DNA of 64,000 nucleotides from Haliclystus octoradiatus (Eukaryota > Cnidaria > Staurozoa > Stauromedusae > Haliclystidae), in the NCBI GenBank assembly GCA_916610825.1, contig OU744452.1, positions 8,526,021 through 8,590,020 on the forward strand. Reading direction: 5' to 3'. Of this stretch, positions 9,501-18,400 are shown piece after piece; position 1 is the stretch's first letter, and every line of letters begins with the position of its first letter. Under the pieces are notes generated by a model. The model searched no databases and was not told the origin of the DNA. It was given only the letters and a program-made list of their open reading frames with translations. The translations under genes and the position numbers were made by a program.

Positions 9501-12145
9501 ATCGAGAAGATCTCGAAATGTTAATCAGATTAATATTAGTTTGTGTCAGTATGAATGTCGTACTTACATAATATATATTGCCATTTTTTACATGTGTCAT
9601 GTTCATGTTAGTACTTGGAATTGTAAAAAAGTTAGTATCCAGTTAGTTGATGTTTGAAGTCATAGGTCATGTGTCATGCTTTGAAAGGCTCACGTAACTG
9701 TCGATATATTGTTTGAAGTAATGTAGCATTATGTTGATTTCAATTATGTGGTTTATATCCACGGTGAGTTGTTATTTGTTAATGGTGTTATAGTATTAAC
9801 TTCAGGATTAGCTTTTCAGATCTGATCATATCTGATCGACTGTAGTTCAAATCCCCCTAAGGTCAACTCAGCCTTGACTTTATCTAAAACATCAAATGAG
9901 TACCATCTGAGGATGGCGGATGGAATGGTCCAGAGGGAATTGTATTCTGAGTAGCTGCGGAGCATCGTTGCGCATTGACAATCGAACTCCTATCTGCCAT
10001 GAAATCTGTTGAAATTGATCTGCAATGTCGAAGCCGAGATCCATGAAAATCATTCCACATATTGCTCTCAGTGAAAAGAGCAAATCCTCTAGAAAATTTC
10101 TCTAGCAATAGAGGAGTGGTATACGGGTGCCTTCGACAGGGCGATATATTGTCTCAGTTATTATTACTATTATGCTAATAGTATAATCAGACTTAATTAG
10201 CGGTTCTAGAATATTCTCAAAATTATTCTGTCGAAGAGCAATCATAGTCATCGTTTAATATATATTAAAAATATTTATAAAGAAAAATAAAGGTTAATTC
10301 CAAGAACTTTTTGCCAATCTATTGTGTATTTCTTCAACTTGAAGAGATACTCTCGGGGGCAGGTCCGACAAAAGTAGGAATCCTGGAATCCTAGATTTTG
10401 AAAGGCTAGAGGCACGAAGCTCTATATTATATGAAGTTTTACAAAAATTGTGCTACAGAGGCAACACATTCAACGAAGTTACAAACCATGAATGAAACAT
10501 AACTTAATTTCAAGAATAATGAGACGTAAATATAGAAGTCATCTTTTAATTTCTGCGAGACCATGTCAGATGAAAACAATCTTGCTTGATGAAGACATGT
10601 TAAATTGTTATCAGAAGGGTTGGAACCTAGAGAAAGCTATCATCATACAGGAGGCGTGGTCAATATTATCATTAATATTATTTGGTTATTATATCTATAC
10701 ATTAATTTAAGATAGTAATAAAACATGTAAATACCTGCATCACTCGACGAATCTTTGACAAGTTTTGCTCTTTTCTGTAACTTGGATTTTTTCTGTAATT
10801 TTGATTTTTTTTTCAAATCTGTTTTGAACGAACTAGAACCAGCTCTTGGTCTTACTTTCTCAAAATACTTTGATAATAACATAGCCTTTCTTGAAACAGA
10901 ATCCTCTTCTTCAGGAGCGACGTTTGTTGAATTTGAATGTTGTGTCATTGAGGAATTATGACCGAGAAACTTCTTTCGTGTATACTTTCTTCGTCTGTTC
11001 GGAGGGTAAAATGAGTATTAGAGATTAACATTGAATTTTTTTTTATAATAATGAATTATAATAATAAATTAAAAAAAATAATTATAGTGAATGCTCAGAT
11101 GACAATTGATGTGAAAGTAAAATTTCGCAATTACTCCTATCAATACATTACTCCTAATAATGAAAAAAATAATTATGTTGACTGCAAACTGAGATACACA
11201 TATGTATATGAAAGTGCTCAATGTTTTATTTACAATGTTGAGTAAAACAGAGCATTGTAGAATAAGAGACAAAGAAAGATGAGGCAAAAGGTACTCAGAG
11301 ATTATATTGAATTAACTTATGATAAAGTATTTTTATTTTCGTCTATAGTTTAGTATAGTTTAGTCTTTCGTATACTTTAATCTTATGCAGTGTTTCAAAT
11401 GTGGGAGCCCTACTAGCCTCTAATACACTGGTCATATACTACATATTATCATGATGCTATACGGTATGTGACAGTCAGCAGGGTCCGATAACTTAGAGAT
11501 ACTCGGTATATATAGGCCACCTGTGCATAGTTGACTGTTATATACAGGGTCCACTCTTTTTTTTATAAAAACACTGAACCACAAAGTTTGGTCAAAATCA
11601 AAGAAAACTAGCCAAATTGATCGTAATGAAAGAAAGACAAATCCAGTATCGACGGTCCAGTCTTATTGGTGGAAGGGATAGGGGGCAAGAATACCCAATT
11701 TTGAAAAATCTGAATCATGGCTCAGGTTATACAAACATAATTGAGAAACTGTAAACTAATACCGCCCCTGCGAAAACAGTTTAGGAGTTCATGAATAGTT
11801 CATGAACACTGTTTTTCATGAACGTTAAATGACCCAAATTTTTCAATTTTTCATAAACTGTTCATGAACTGTTCAGGAAAATGCTGTTTGGAGTTCGAGT
11901 TTGGTTCAAAAACGGTTCAAAACTCCTGAATCGTTTTTTGCAGGGGCGGTATCTGATTGTTTGCTTTAATTTCATGTAGCCTCTGAATAATTTTGAAACT
12001 TGCCTTTTTCCACAATGATCTGGCCCTAGAGTAATGTATTTTTCATATTCACCGCCATCATCAGATACTTTATTACTATTGGCTGTTTCACCGTCTTGTC
12101 CGGTTGGCTTCTTAGCTCCTGCGCCTGCAAACGCGCAACATCCAC
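340..12145 (-). CDS. Three-PA14-domain protein: partial gene or long 3' half of the large gene
   Basis: Exons at 12145-12004, 10994-10735, (9464-9361), 7100-6815, 6070-5898, 5021-4712, 3663-3494, 2664-2349 and 515-340 run on past the left edge. The first two are Gly/Ala/Cys-rich and Lys/Arg-rich; the last six make three PA14 domains. PA14 is a beta-barrel domain found in adhesins, glycosidases and fibrocystin-type receptors, often binding sugars (family knowledge). The first exon starts with two bases that complete a codon, so it needs an upstream phase-1 exon. Exon 20 of the large gene at 15737 fits, or there is an unseen signal-peptide exon. I found no convincing signal-peptide exon between 12.2 and 15.3 kb. 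Confidence 0.75.
1769..2322. mobile_element. Pogo-like MITE split by a SINE
   Basis: The left part (ACAGTGAAACCTGTTATGCA to AGAGTGACC at 1882) continues after the SINE with AGAGTGACCACTATTAGACA and ends GTTTTAACAGGTTTTATTGT. The order of insertion is therefore clear. Confidence 0.65.
1883..2256 (+). mobile_element. tRNA-derived SINE, family 1
   Basis: An A box (TTAGCTCAGATGGCAGAG) and B box (GTGGTTCAAATCCCCC) give a tRNA-like head. A roughly 290 bp body with GAGTACCATCTGAGGATGGC and GAAATCTGTTGAAATTGATC follows, ending in GGTAGGGGCAACACCGTC and a T/A-rich tail. AGAGTGACC flanks it at 1874-1882 and 2257-2265, a 9-bp target duplication. It is inserted in a pogo-like MITE. Confidence 0.85.
2349..2664 (-). 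CDS. PA14 domain 3, first half
   Basis: 316 bp, acceptor gcattttctag, donor GACAA|gtaagt; phase 1 in, phase 2 out. This is the most typical copy: IREVWNGIKGAEIRDL, YGQRLRGYFVAPMTGDYRFV, SSCAKSCELYLSTSEDPASK. The word YLSTSEDPASK is where PA14 proteins often show a calcium- or ligand-binding loop (family knowledge; not tested here). Confidence 0.9.
3494..3663 (-). CDS. PA14 domain 2, second half
   Basis: 170 bp, acceptor gttttctttgaag, donor CCAA|gtaaga; phase 2 in, phase 1 out. It holds VNMKSGLYYYIEALQSTTGG and MGVVMPSGKTSFPIQREYL, matching the domain 1 second half in order and spacing. Confidence 0.86.
3690..3840. mobile_element. Second pogo/Tigger-like repeat family, copy
   Basis: ACAGTGTAAACAGCTTATGC, then TCGGATAAGTGAAATTCCCG, CTTATCTGCAACC and CTTCGGATAAATGCAATG. 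It lies in the intron just before the second half of PA14 domain 2. Confidence 0.5.
4070..4290 (+). mobile_element. SINE family 1, strongly diverged copy
   Basis: The family-1 words survive only in part: GAATCAGTACCATTTTCTGA, TGGTATGGAATGG and ATCTGCCATGAGACCTGTTGA. The tRNA head is unrecognisable. Confidence 0.5.
4712..5021 (-). CDS. PA14 domain 2, first half (diverged)
   Basis: 310 bp, acceptor tatatttcccag, donor CACG|gtagga; phase 1 in, phase 2 out. The core is kept (GYFFAKETGKHKFFGSC, then SKGCQLYLS). The usual Trp near the start is replaced: it reads ALVDEVFTNVNG where domains 1 and 3 have QIW and EVW. The domain may have lost part of its original binding surface (inference). Confidence 0.86.
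5898..6070 (-). CDS. PA14 domain 1, second half
   Basis: 173 bp, acceptor attatacgtag, donor GGAG|gtatat; phase 2 in, phase 1 out. It holds VQLQAGRTYFIESLVK, then VAVRLPNGKTLVPITEEYL. The G-x2-Y-[FY]-I-E-x-L strand and the final P-I-x2-E-Y-L mark the end of a PA14 barrel. Confidence 0.87.
6580..6735 (-). mobile_element. tRNA-derived SINE, family 2 (diverged copy)
   Basis: On the minus strand it carries TTAGGGCGTTAGTCTCAATC, a decayed B-box region, and TTGGTTAGCGTCAGGAAGG, matching the core of the copy at 50.6 kb. It lies in the intron before PA14 domain 1. Confidence 0.5.
6815..7100 (-). CDS. PA14 domain 1, first half
   Basis: 286 bp, acceptor catttacag, donor GGAGG|gtacgt; enters in phase 1 and leaves in phase 2. 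It starts NRQIWLHFPGNSLDEL and holds LWGYFVPKETGKYMFASSC, then NDECKLFLS. The pattern G-Y-F-x4-T-G-x3-F-x-S-C-x3-C-x-L-x-L-S is typical of PA14 domains of the fibrocystin type. The cysteine pair probably forms a disulphide. Confidence 0.88.
7148..7460 (+). mobile_element. SINE family 1, diverged copy
   Basis: It has ATCGACCGTGGTTGGAATCTG (eroded B box), AACGAGTACCATCTCCTG and GGTCCAGAGGGAATTG in the family-1 order. Confidence 0.6.
7590..8010 (+). mobile_element. SINE family 1, interrupted copy
   Basis: A B-box piece (ACCGTAGTTCAAATCCCCC) at about 7600 is separated by about 160 bp of other sequence from the body (GTCAACTCAGCCTTCAC to GAGCCACTCCTCCAGGAGTG). Confidence 0.6.
8120..8226. mobile_element. 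Second pogo/Tigger-like repeat family
   Basis: Minus-strand reading starts CAGTGTAACCCGCTTATGTG and continues CAATTCGGATAAGTGAAATT. A related piece lies at about 3690-3840 and a looser one at about 51000-51130. Confidence 0.5.
9361..9464 (-). CDS. Questionable exon c: basic peptide with an in-frame stop
   Basis: 104 bp between acceptor attattatag and a consensus donor AAA|gtaagt. In the frame set by exon b it reads GNQKRRKISRHDIPAKVK and more basic residues, but meets TAG four codons from the exon end region. Its length does not fit: one extra base would give phase 1-1 and remove the stop. Exon b can instead splice straight to the PA14 exon at 7100 in phase. It is thus an exon with one base lost (error or mutation), an alternative exon that ends the protein early, or not an exon. 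Confidence 0.4.
9802..10165 (+). mobile_element. SINE family 1 copy
   Basis: Nearly full length, with the A box damaged (GATTAGCTTTTCAGATC) and an intact B box and body. It lies in the intron between exons b and c on the PA14 side. Confidence 0.8.
10735..10994 (-). CDS. PA14-side exon b: basic segment
   Basis: 260 bp, acceptor taccctccgaacag at 10995, donor GCAG|gtattt. It begins RRKYTRKKFLGHN, continues with a Ser/Asn/Glu-rich part and ends with Lys/Ser repeats (KSKLQKKSKLQKRAKL) and SSSDA. The basic motif at its start makes RRRKYTRKK with the previous exon, a possible proprotein-convertase site if secreted (inference). It ends in phase 1, compatible with both the next exon and the first PA14 exon. 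Confidence 0.75.
11759..11952. mobile_element. MITE of the TTCATGAAC family with GC-rich inverted ends
   Basis: ATACCGCCCCTGCGAAAA at the left matches TTTTTTGCAGGGGCGGTAT at the right as an inverted repeat. The inside consists of GTTCATGAAC-type words. Relatives lie at 17512-17610 and 21583-21765. Confidence 0.8.
12004..12145 (-). CDS. PA14-side exon a: Gly/Ala/Cys-rich, with GC donor
   Basis: 142 bp, acceptor ctatatttctag at 12146; donor AAAAG|gcaagt at 12003, a GC-AG intron. It encodes GGCCAFAGAGAKK, then a polar part and YITLGPDHCGK. Three cysteines. It leaves with two bases, and the next exon supplies exactly one, which restores frame and supports the GC donor. Its Gly/Ala/Cys style resembles the module exons of the large gene. 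The frame stays open upstream to an ATG at 12269, but that would include the polypyrimidine tract, so splicing is preferred. Confidence 0.7.
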
Positions 12146-12479
12146 CTAGAAATATAGAATAGCAAAGTTTATAATTTAATATGATAAAATTGAATAGGGC
12201 TACATAATCATCATCATCATCATTGTTGTCATCTATATTAACGTCTACTTGATGCCATGAGGACGTCATATGGTTTCACTTATACCTTTCCTGAAAATTT
12301 ATATTCATCGTCTAATACTTTCATCAACTATATTCGAAAGAACTTCATTATAAAATCATACTATTCCGTTTGCACTTACAAAGACTGTTACGTATGTTTT
12401 TAAATTGTATTATTTTTTGTATAGTATGTTAACTTCTTAATTACAATTAACTTTTGAATTTTCTTTTACTGTAGTTTAA

Positions 12480-12664
12480 ATTCACCATTTTTATTTTAAC
12501 CTTTTACCCATGTCATTCATAAATTCTATAGCGTCTCTCAATAGACGCTCAAAATTTTGCTTACGAGATGACGTCAACCACTGTATATCATATTTCATAA
12601 ATCAATGTCTTTAGTCTGTAAATATTTTGTTATCATGTGGTTGAAATAAAATTCTATTCTATTC
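12480..12664 (+). mobile_element. Possible LINE 3' end with ATTCT tail
   Basis: GTTGAAATAAAATTCTATTC followed by further TATTC units looks like the short-repeat tail of CR1-like LINEs. No coding part remains. Confidence 0.35.
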
Positions 12665-12743
12665 TATATAATGCCTCATACTTAAAAATTCCAAGAACAA
12701 ACCACCGGAACCTCTTGTAACATCCTGTTTATTAAGAATATTA

Positions 12744-13574
12744 GGGAGTTTCAGATCTCGTTGAACGACGACGGTAGGATCACGTCATTTACAACTTCCT
12801 GTTCTGATCGTCGTACTCACGCAGTTTACATTTCAGATTATTTTGGCCATCGACGGTAGTTCCATTTCATTGCAAAACATGAAAACCATCATTTTGATAA
12901 TGTCAATCTGGCGAATACGCATTTTGTATGTTATGGATTTTGAAGATAAAACAACGCTACATATTGCAAAGGTCTAAAGCAATCGTTAATGAAACATCAT
13001 TGGAAGAAGATTTCTTTTAAATCATGTTTAAATGAAATAATCAACTAATGTTGTAAATAAAGACTAAAGGAACAAAATCATTTCGGCCAAATCTTATTCA
13101 AATAACATACAACAAACAGCGGTAGAAATATAATTTAATTCTGTATTTTAAACTTCAAGCTTCAACAAGAACAAAATCTATAATTCCATGTCAAAATAAT
13201 CAAACCTCAGCTTACTTTAAATCTTATGGTGTTGTTTTCAACATGTTTATGTAGCCAAAGGTATTTGACCACGCAAAAGACCATAAACTTCATCCAAGTA
13301 TATATTTTTTAAGTGTATTTATCAATAAATTCTGATAGAAAAAGAATTCACTGCATATCTGATTGATATAGCAGTACTAAGATTGTATTGAATGCACTTT
13401 CTATGCTACATTTGTCGTATTTCAAAGTTGAGCTTCGCTATCGTTCACGACGACGATAGATTGCTCATGAACCGTTCACGTGAACGGTTCTTGCACAGAG
13501 GTGATTCCCCAAAGAGATGCGCAGACGCACTGCGCACCCTTCTAACGTCGTCGTTCATGCAATCTGAAACTCTC
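12744..13574. mobile_element. MITE of about 831 bp with TA duplication
   Basis: Left end GGGAGTTTCAGATCTCGTTG then AACGACGACGGTAGGA; the right end is the inverse (CGACGTTAG then GAACGACGACG when reversed). TA stands at both borders (12742-12743 and 13575-13576). No coding frame of note. Confidence 0.7.
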
Positions 13575-14224
13575 TAATAAGTGCGCACAATCTCCATATA
13601 CAAATTGATAGATACAATAACGCGAAACTTCTATTCGAGAATCTTCCTATTCTACAGTAACAATACAACTGCTATGATTGAATCAATGATTGCTATGTGT
13701 GCTCATCATAAATAAAAATATATATAATTTCTACAAATTTTAACTTTTATTTTACTTTATCCGTTTTCATGCTGTTTTTATCTTAATTTTCTATATTATG
13801 CTGAAATTAATAAGCTTATATATAATTGAAAATATTTCATACTTTTAAAACTTCTTTGATTTACTATTTCCGCTACCTCTTTTTATTTTATTACTTTTTT
13901 TTGTATTATTTTGTATAATATCTTAATCATCGTTAAATACCCAATCGATTCAATTTATAACCAGTTTTAACTTTTAACCAATAGTTCTTGTTCAAAAATG
14001 TACGTATGTATTTCTGATTTGTTTGAGCAGGTCCATATCCTGGCAGCGCTTGGCTGATTGTGGACCTGCTTTAAGTTTTGATATATACGAGGGGTAGAAA
14101 AGCGCAAAGGCTTTATACTTCTAATAATTGCTAATATTTACATGCTTATATATATTTTTATATTTATATATTTTTTTTTGTATCAAATAGATTAGGCTAT
14201 ATATATTTTATGGGAACTGATTAC

Positions 14225-14465
14225 ATTGGGTCAATAATCAATGAACTGATCCAAATCTTTTTTAGAGTTCGTCGCCGATCTGTCAAAAGATATTGAGTCT
14301 AGCAGTTGGCTATGCTTTATTAAATTTTTCTTGTAACTTTCATATGTGTTGTCCTCATTTAATGTTTCAGGTAATCTATTCCAAATGATAGCTGCCCGGT
14401 ATTTAAAACTCGTTTTCCCGATTTGGGTCTCCAATCTTGGTAGAGTTACTTGTATATGTTCCGCA
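14225..14465 (-). mobile_element. LINE 3' fragment (ORF2 C-terminus)
   Basis: The minus strand reads VTLPRLETQIGKTSFKYRAA then IIWNRLPETL and a Lys/Ser-rich end. This is the usual C-terminal tail of CR1-like LINE ORF2 proteins. Only about 80 codons survive. Confidence 0.65.
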
Positions 14466-14648
14466 TGCTTCTGTGTTGCTTTTTCTATTCAATTGAATTA
14501 CGGATTATATTCATTAAGCCTTCAGGTTACATATGTAACTTCTTTTGGAGGCCTGATACATGTGGCATAATATAGTTAACAGTCAAACAGACATTAATTA
14601 ATATAGGGTTAACAATGGAATTATCAGTAGGCCGAAGTAGGCCCTATA

Positions 14649-14834
14649 TACAGAAAAACCTGTATATAACAGCCAGCTATTAGATGTTGAGAACGTGACC
14701 GCTATATGCATGTGATCTTTATATACAAGGTTGATTCAATAACATAAAATACAAACTTAGACATTACAAGAGTGACCACTATAGACAGGTTGTTGCTGTA
14801 TAAAGGTGACCACCATAATAGGTTTGACTGTGTA
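14649..14834. mobile_element. Pogo-like MITE (ACAGTGAAACCTGTTATA family)
   Basis: Ends AACCTGTATATAACAGCCAG and TAATAGGTTTGACTGTG, with GTGACCACTATAGACAGGTT inside. The terminal words resemble Tigger/pogo inverted repeats (CAGTGAAACC). Other copies: 1769-2322 (split by a SINE), 17283-17477, 22130-22240, 30571-30764, 30790-30893, 34240-34300, 40388-40540. Confidence 0.6.
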
Positions 14835-15291
14835 GTGATATAATATATTAAGTTCGAAAATGCTTCTCAAGGGGACATTTGAAAGTAGGTCTGCTTTGGA
14901 CTGTCTTCGTATCAGACGACAGTAGATCATCCACTTGTGCGCATCAGCATTTTGAAATGAATGGTGATGACTTGAAATAATGAGTTTATTATCACTATGG
15001 GAGTGAGATATTGGCTTGGTGGTATACTTTGTTGTTGGAAAACTTCTTTGGAAAGTAAAGGAGGAGCTAGGCTTAGTTTAACTTTACGAGTGAATATTAA
15101 TTTGTGCAATAAGTTAGCCTGTCTCTAATTGTCAATAGTAGAATCCTTGTGCTAGGATCTCCATATATATATTATATTGTCAAATCTACTCCACATCAAG
15201 TTACAATTAATTATTTGATAGTAGGCCTATATTTTCTGCTGTTTGCCTGTTAAAAAAATATACCTTGGAAAAAAAATTAATAAACATAATA

Positions 15292-15333
15292 TTTATTCTT
15301 CAACAAGACTAGGAGTTTTCTAATATTTTTATT
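15292..15333 (-). terminator. Two AATAAA poly(A) signals after the candidate last exon
   Basis: On the minus strand AATAAA occurs at 15328-15333, eight bases after the stop codon, and at 15292-15297, about 45 bases after it. The second is at a more normal distance for a very short 3' UTR. AATAAA is common in AT-rich DNA, so the support comes from position. Confidence 0.5.
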
Positions 15334-15340
15334 AAGTTTT

Positions 15341-15405
15341 TCAAGAATCAAGATTATCAACAGCTTTTTGTTGATCTGGATTTAAGTCTAACTTTTCCAA
15401 TGGAC
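15341..15405 (-). CDS. Candidate last exon of the large gene
   Basis: After acceptor caaaatttag at 15406 there are two bases, then 20 codons and TGA (15341-15343). The peptide is PLEKLDLNPDQQKAVDNLDS, ordinary helical sequence continuing exon 20 in phase. It is short and rests on four agreeing signs: acceptor, phase, sensible residues, and two poly(A) signals just after the stop. The alternative, that exon 20 skips it and joins the PA14 exons, cannot be excluded. Confidence 0.65.
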
Positions 15406-18400
15406 CTAAATTTTGAACTTATGTGCCTAATGTTCATAATGTACGTACTCGGTTCATTGGCGAGGAGGGTCATACCAAATCCGTACAGTGGCGTACAAAG
15501 AGGAGGGGATGTCAATCGTCAAAGTACATCGATATTTATTGCATAATAGTTAAACTATGAATAGTTTTCCTAAAAAGCAATTTAAAACTTTCTGAAACAA
15601 CAAAGAAAAAATCTTTAAAAATGAAGAAGGGGGTTGAACTCTTTGTGTATTTTCCAGGAAATGCAGCCCTCTCGCTAACCAACATATGAGGTTGTTTAAC
15701 CCATTCAATGACACATAAATTGTTAACATAACTCACCACTCATGAGTTTTCCCATCATTTTAGCTGCCACGCCTTGTTCATCTTTACTTAATGAACAACC
15801 ATCATCTTGTAACAGAGATCCAAGTATTTTCATCGTATTGGCAGTACTTTCAGCTTGGTTGCTAAGTAACTCACTAAGCATCATAGAGCATTTAGTATTG
15901 CCTCCACCTCCTCCTTTGCCATTGGCTGGATCTCCTTTGCCGTTGGCACCAGCTGGTACAACATTTAGACCTACGAAAACATTTTTTAAAAGTGTTATCT
16001 TTAAGTCTACAAAGAATGAATACACGGATAACCTTTGAAGCCAACATTAATAGTCTCAATTTCAGGTGGTCACTCAAAAAGGTTATCAACAATTCCACTT
16101 TGTATTAAACGATAAACTACGTCTATAGAGGTGAATTAAATTAAATAGATGGTTTGTTGGCTTTTTTTAATGTGTGTAGCACTTATCTACATTCTAGACA
16201 AATGTTTCTCCAGCCACCAACTGACGCGACAGAGTAGTGCTAACAGAGTTACAAAGTTTGACGGGCATATTTTGGTAGGCAAGACTACTTACCTAATCTG
16301 CTGTGTCACACATTAAATCGCATGTAGTCTATTTTTCTTGGATTTGAACTGGATAAAGGTTCATTTTGAGAAGAACAACTATCTTGTCGAAGCATTCCAT
16401 ATTTTCATGAACGGTTCACAAACTCAGATTGTCTTATTTATGAAATGCTGTTCATCAGGGAATTAAAACCTAATCTGAATAAACAATCTGACTATATAAA
16501 GGCAAAACCTTTTTAATATGTATATTCCCTTTATTTCAATTTTCATGATATTCTGTATAAATAGCTTATATGTAACTTTATATTTTCTTAACTTGAAAAT
16601 GGTAGATGATATATTAGACTGTTGAAACGTTTGTTCGAATAAATAGAAAACAATTACTTTTGCCTTTGATCCTTTTACTGAAATGTTTTGAAGATAACAA
16701 ATATGAAAATGATACATACAATTTAACAAACTAAAATACGGAAAACCTTCTTTAGATCTGTTTCACTTACTTTTCAATGCTTCTAAACAGCTCAATGGGA
16801 TACTTGGTTCCGGGCCGCCCGGTTTAACCTCAGTGTCTGCTTTGCCACATCCTCCACCGTCACTATTTCCTGCTGGCTCAGCACCATTTCCTCCTAAAAA
16901 TCAAGAATTCATGATTAGAATTGCAATAAGGCTTGCTAATAATTCTATTATTCATTTCAATTGTCTAAAGTGGAACAAACTTACCATCCCCGCAATCCAC
17001 AACAGGTACCAACTTGTACTTTAATTTTGGTGCAGCTGAGGCAGATGATGCAGCCGGTGCACTGTTACCACCTCCACCGCAATCATCTCCACCTCCTCCG
17101 CTGCATCCGCCTCCTCCTCCTCCTCCGCCTGAATCTGCACAGCCACCTCCTCCATCGGCTTTTCCTGGGATTTTATACGAAATACAGTATGTTAGTGGTA
17201 CAATTGATTAATTGTATGAAATCACATTGTGGTGATGTCAAAATTGATTGAAACTGTTATATAAAATTAGCAAAACATCTATCATTGAACCCGTATATAA
17301 CAGCCAGCTACGAGAGGTAAATAATTGACCACTATACACATGTGGTCTTTATATACAGGGTTGGTTGTATAGAAAATAATATTGTAGATTTTTCAAAGGT
17401 GACCACTATACACAGGTGGCTATTGTATAAAGGTGGCCACTGAATAGAGGTGGTCATTTTAACATGGTTGATTGTAAGTGACAGAAGTTTGTTCAATTAA
17501 AGAGCATTATCACCTCTCTGCGAAAAAATTAGTTGAGTTTATGAACTGTTTATGAAATGCCCACAAATTGTTATGCAATTTAACGTTTATGAACTGTTTT
17601 CACGGAGGGTATTCATGGAAATGATTAGTTACAATCAAATTTCTTAACCGTTTTAATTTCCTACCTTTTTTAATGCCCCACTGGACATCTTCACGATAGG
17701 GAACGATATTTAACAAACTTGACTGCAGGCCTATTTCTTACTTATTTTGAAAAAATATGGAATAAGGGATTCTACTGAAAGAAACATTTTTGAAAGTAAT
17801 GATTGATTCTGATGAATATCAACTGAAAAAATTGATTTCTAAAATATTGAAGCCGATCCGATAAGAAATGATGGAGATATCAATGTTTCAAAGAATCTAT
17901 TTCTGCCGCACATTTATTTTCGTAACATACCGATACCATACATACAATAACATATGATATTCAATTTTGTCTCGAGCTAATTAAATATAATATTGAATAT
18001 TGAGAACATTGCAACATTTTCTTTCACGCGCAAACCCAAATCTTTTTTTTTCAAGTTTCAGACACTCCTCCAATTCAACCTAGCGTAAGCTTTCTGTTAA
18101 TACTTTACTAATCCACTAAAAAAGATTTGGGTCAGCGGGAAGACTAGATCCGGCTCCGAATGCATAAAAAAATGTAAATCAGGATTTAAGGCCAAACCAA
18201 TCAATCACACTTTTCAACTCATTTAACCTCTCACCTCCTCCTCCGCATTGAATTATAATAGGACCTCCTGAACCTCCGCATCCTTTACTTCCTCCAGCGG
18301 GAGAATCATCACCATCTTGAAAGCAAATTTAATATTCAACTGATTTTTAGATGCCAAGAAAAATAATTGTTTTGTAGGTGGATACTATCTACTTGTGTCG

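Larger units (their letters stand above)
12146..15291. other. Interval between the candidate last exon and the PA14-side exons
   Basis: Holds two MITEs, a LINE 3' fragment and a possible LINE tail. I looked for a minus-strand signal-peptide exon ending in phase 1 and found none that convinces. It is either an intron of one long gene or the space between two genes. Confidence 0.5.

Noticed and set aside
12146..12269. In-frame upstream extension of the 12145 exon to an ATG with an acidic leader
   Set aside because: It would translate a good polypyrimidine tract and acceptor; the leader is acidic, not like a signal peptide.
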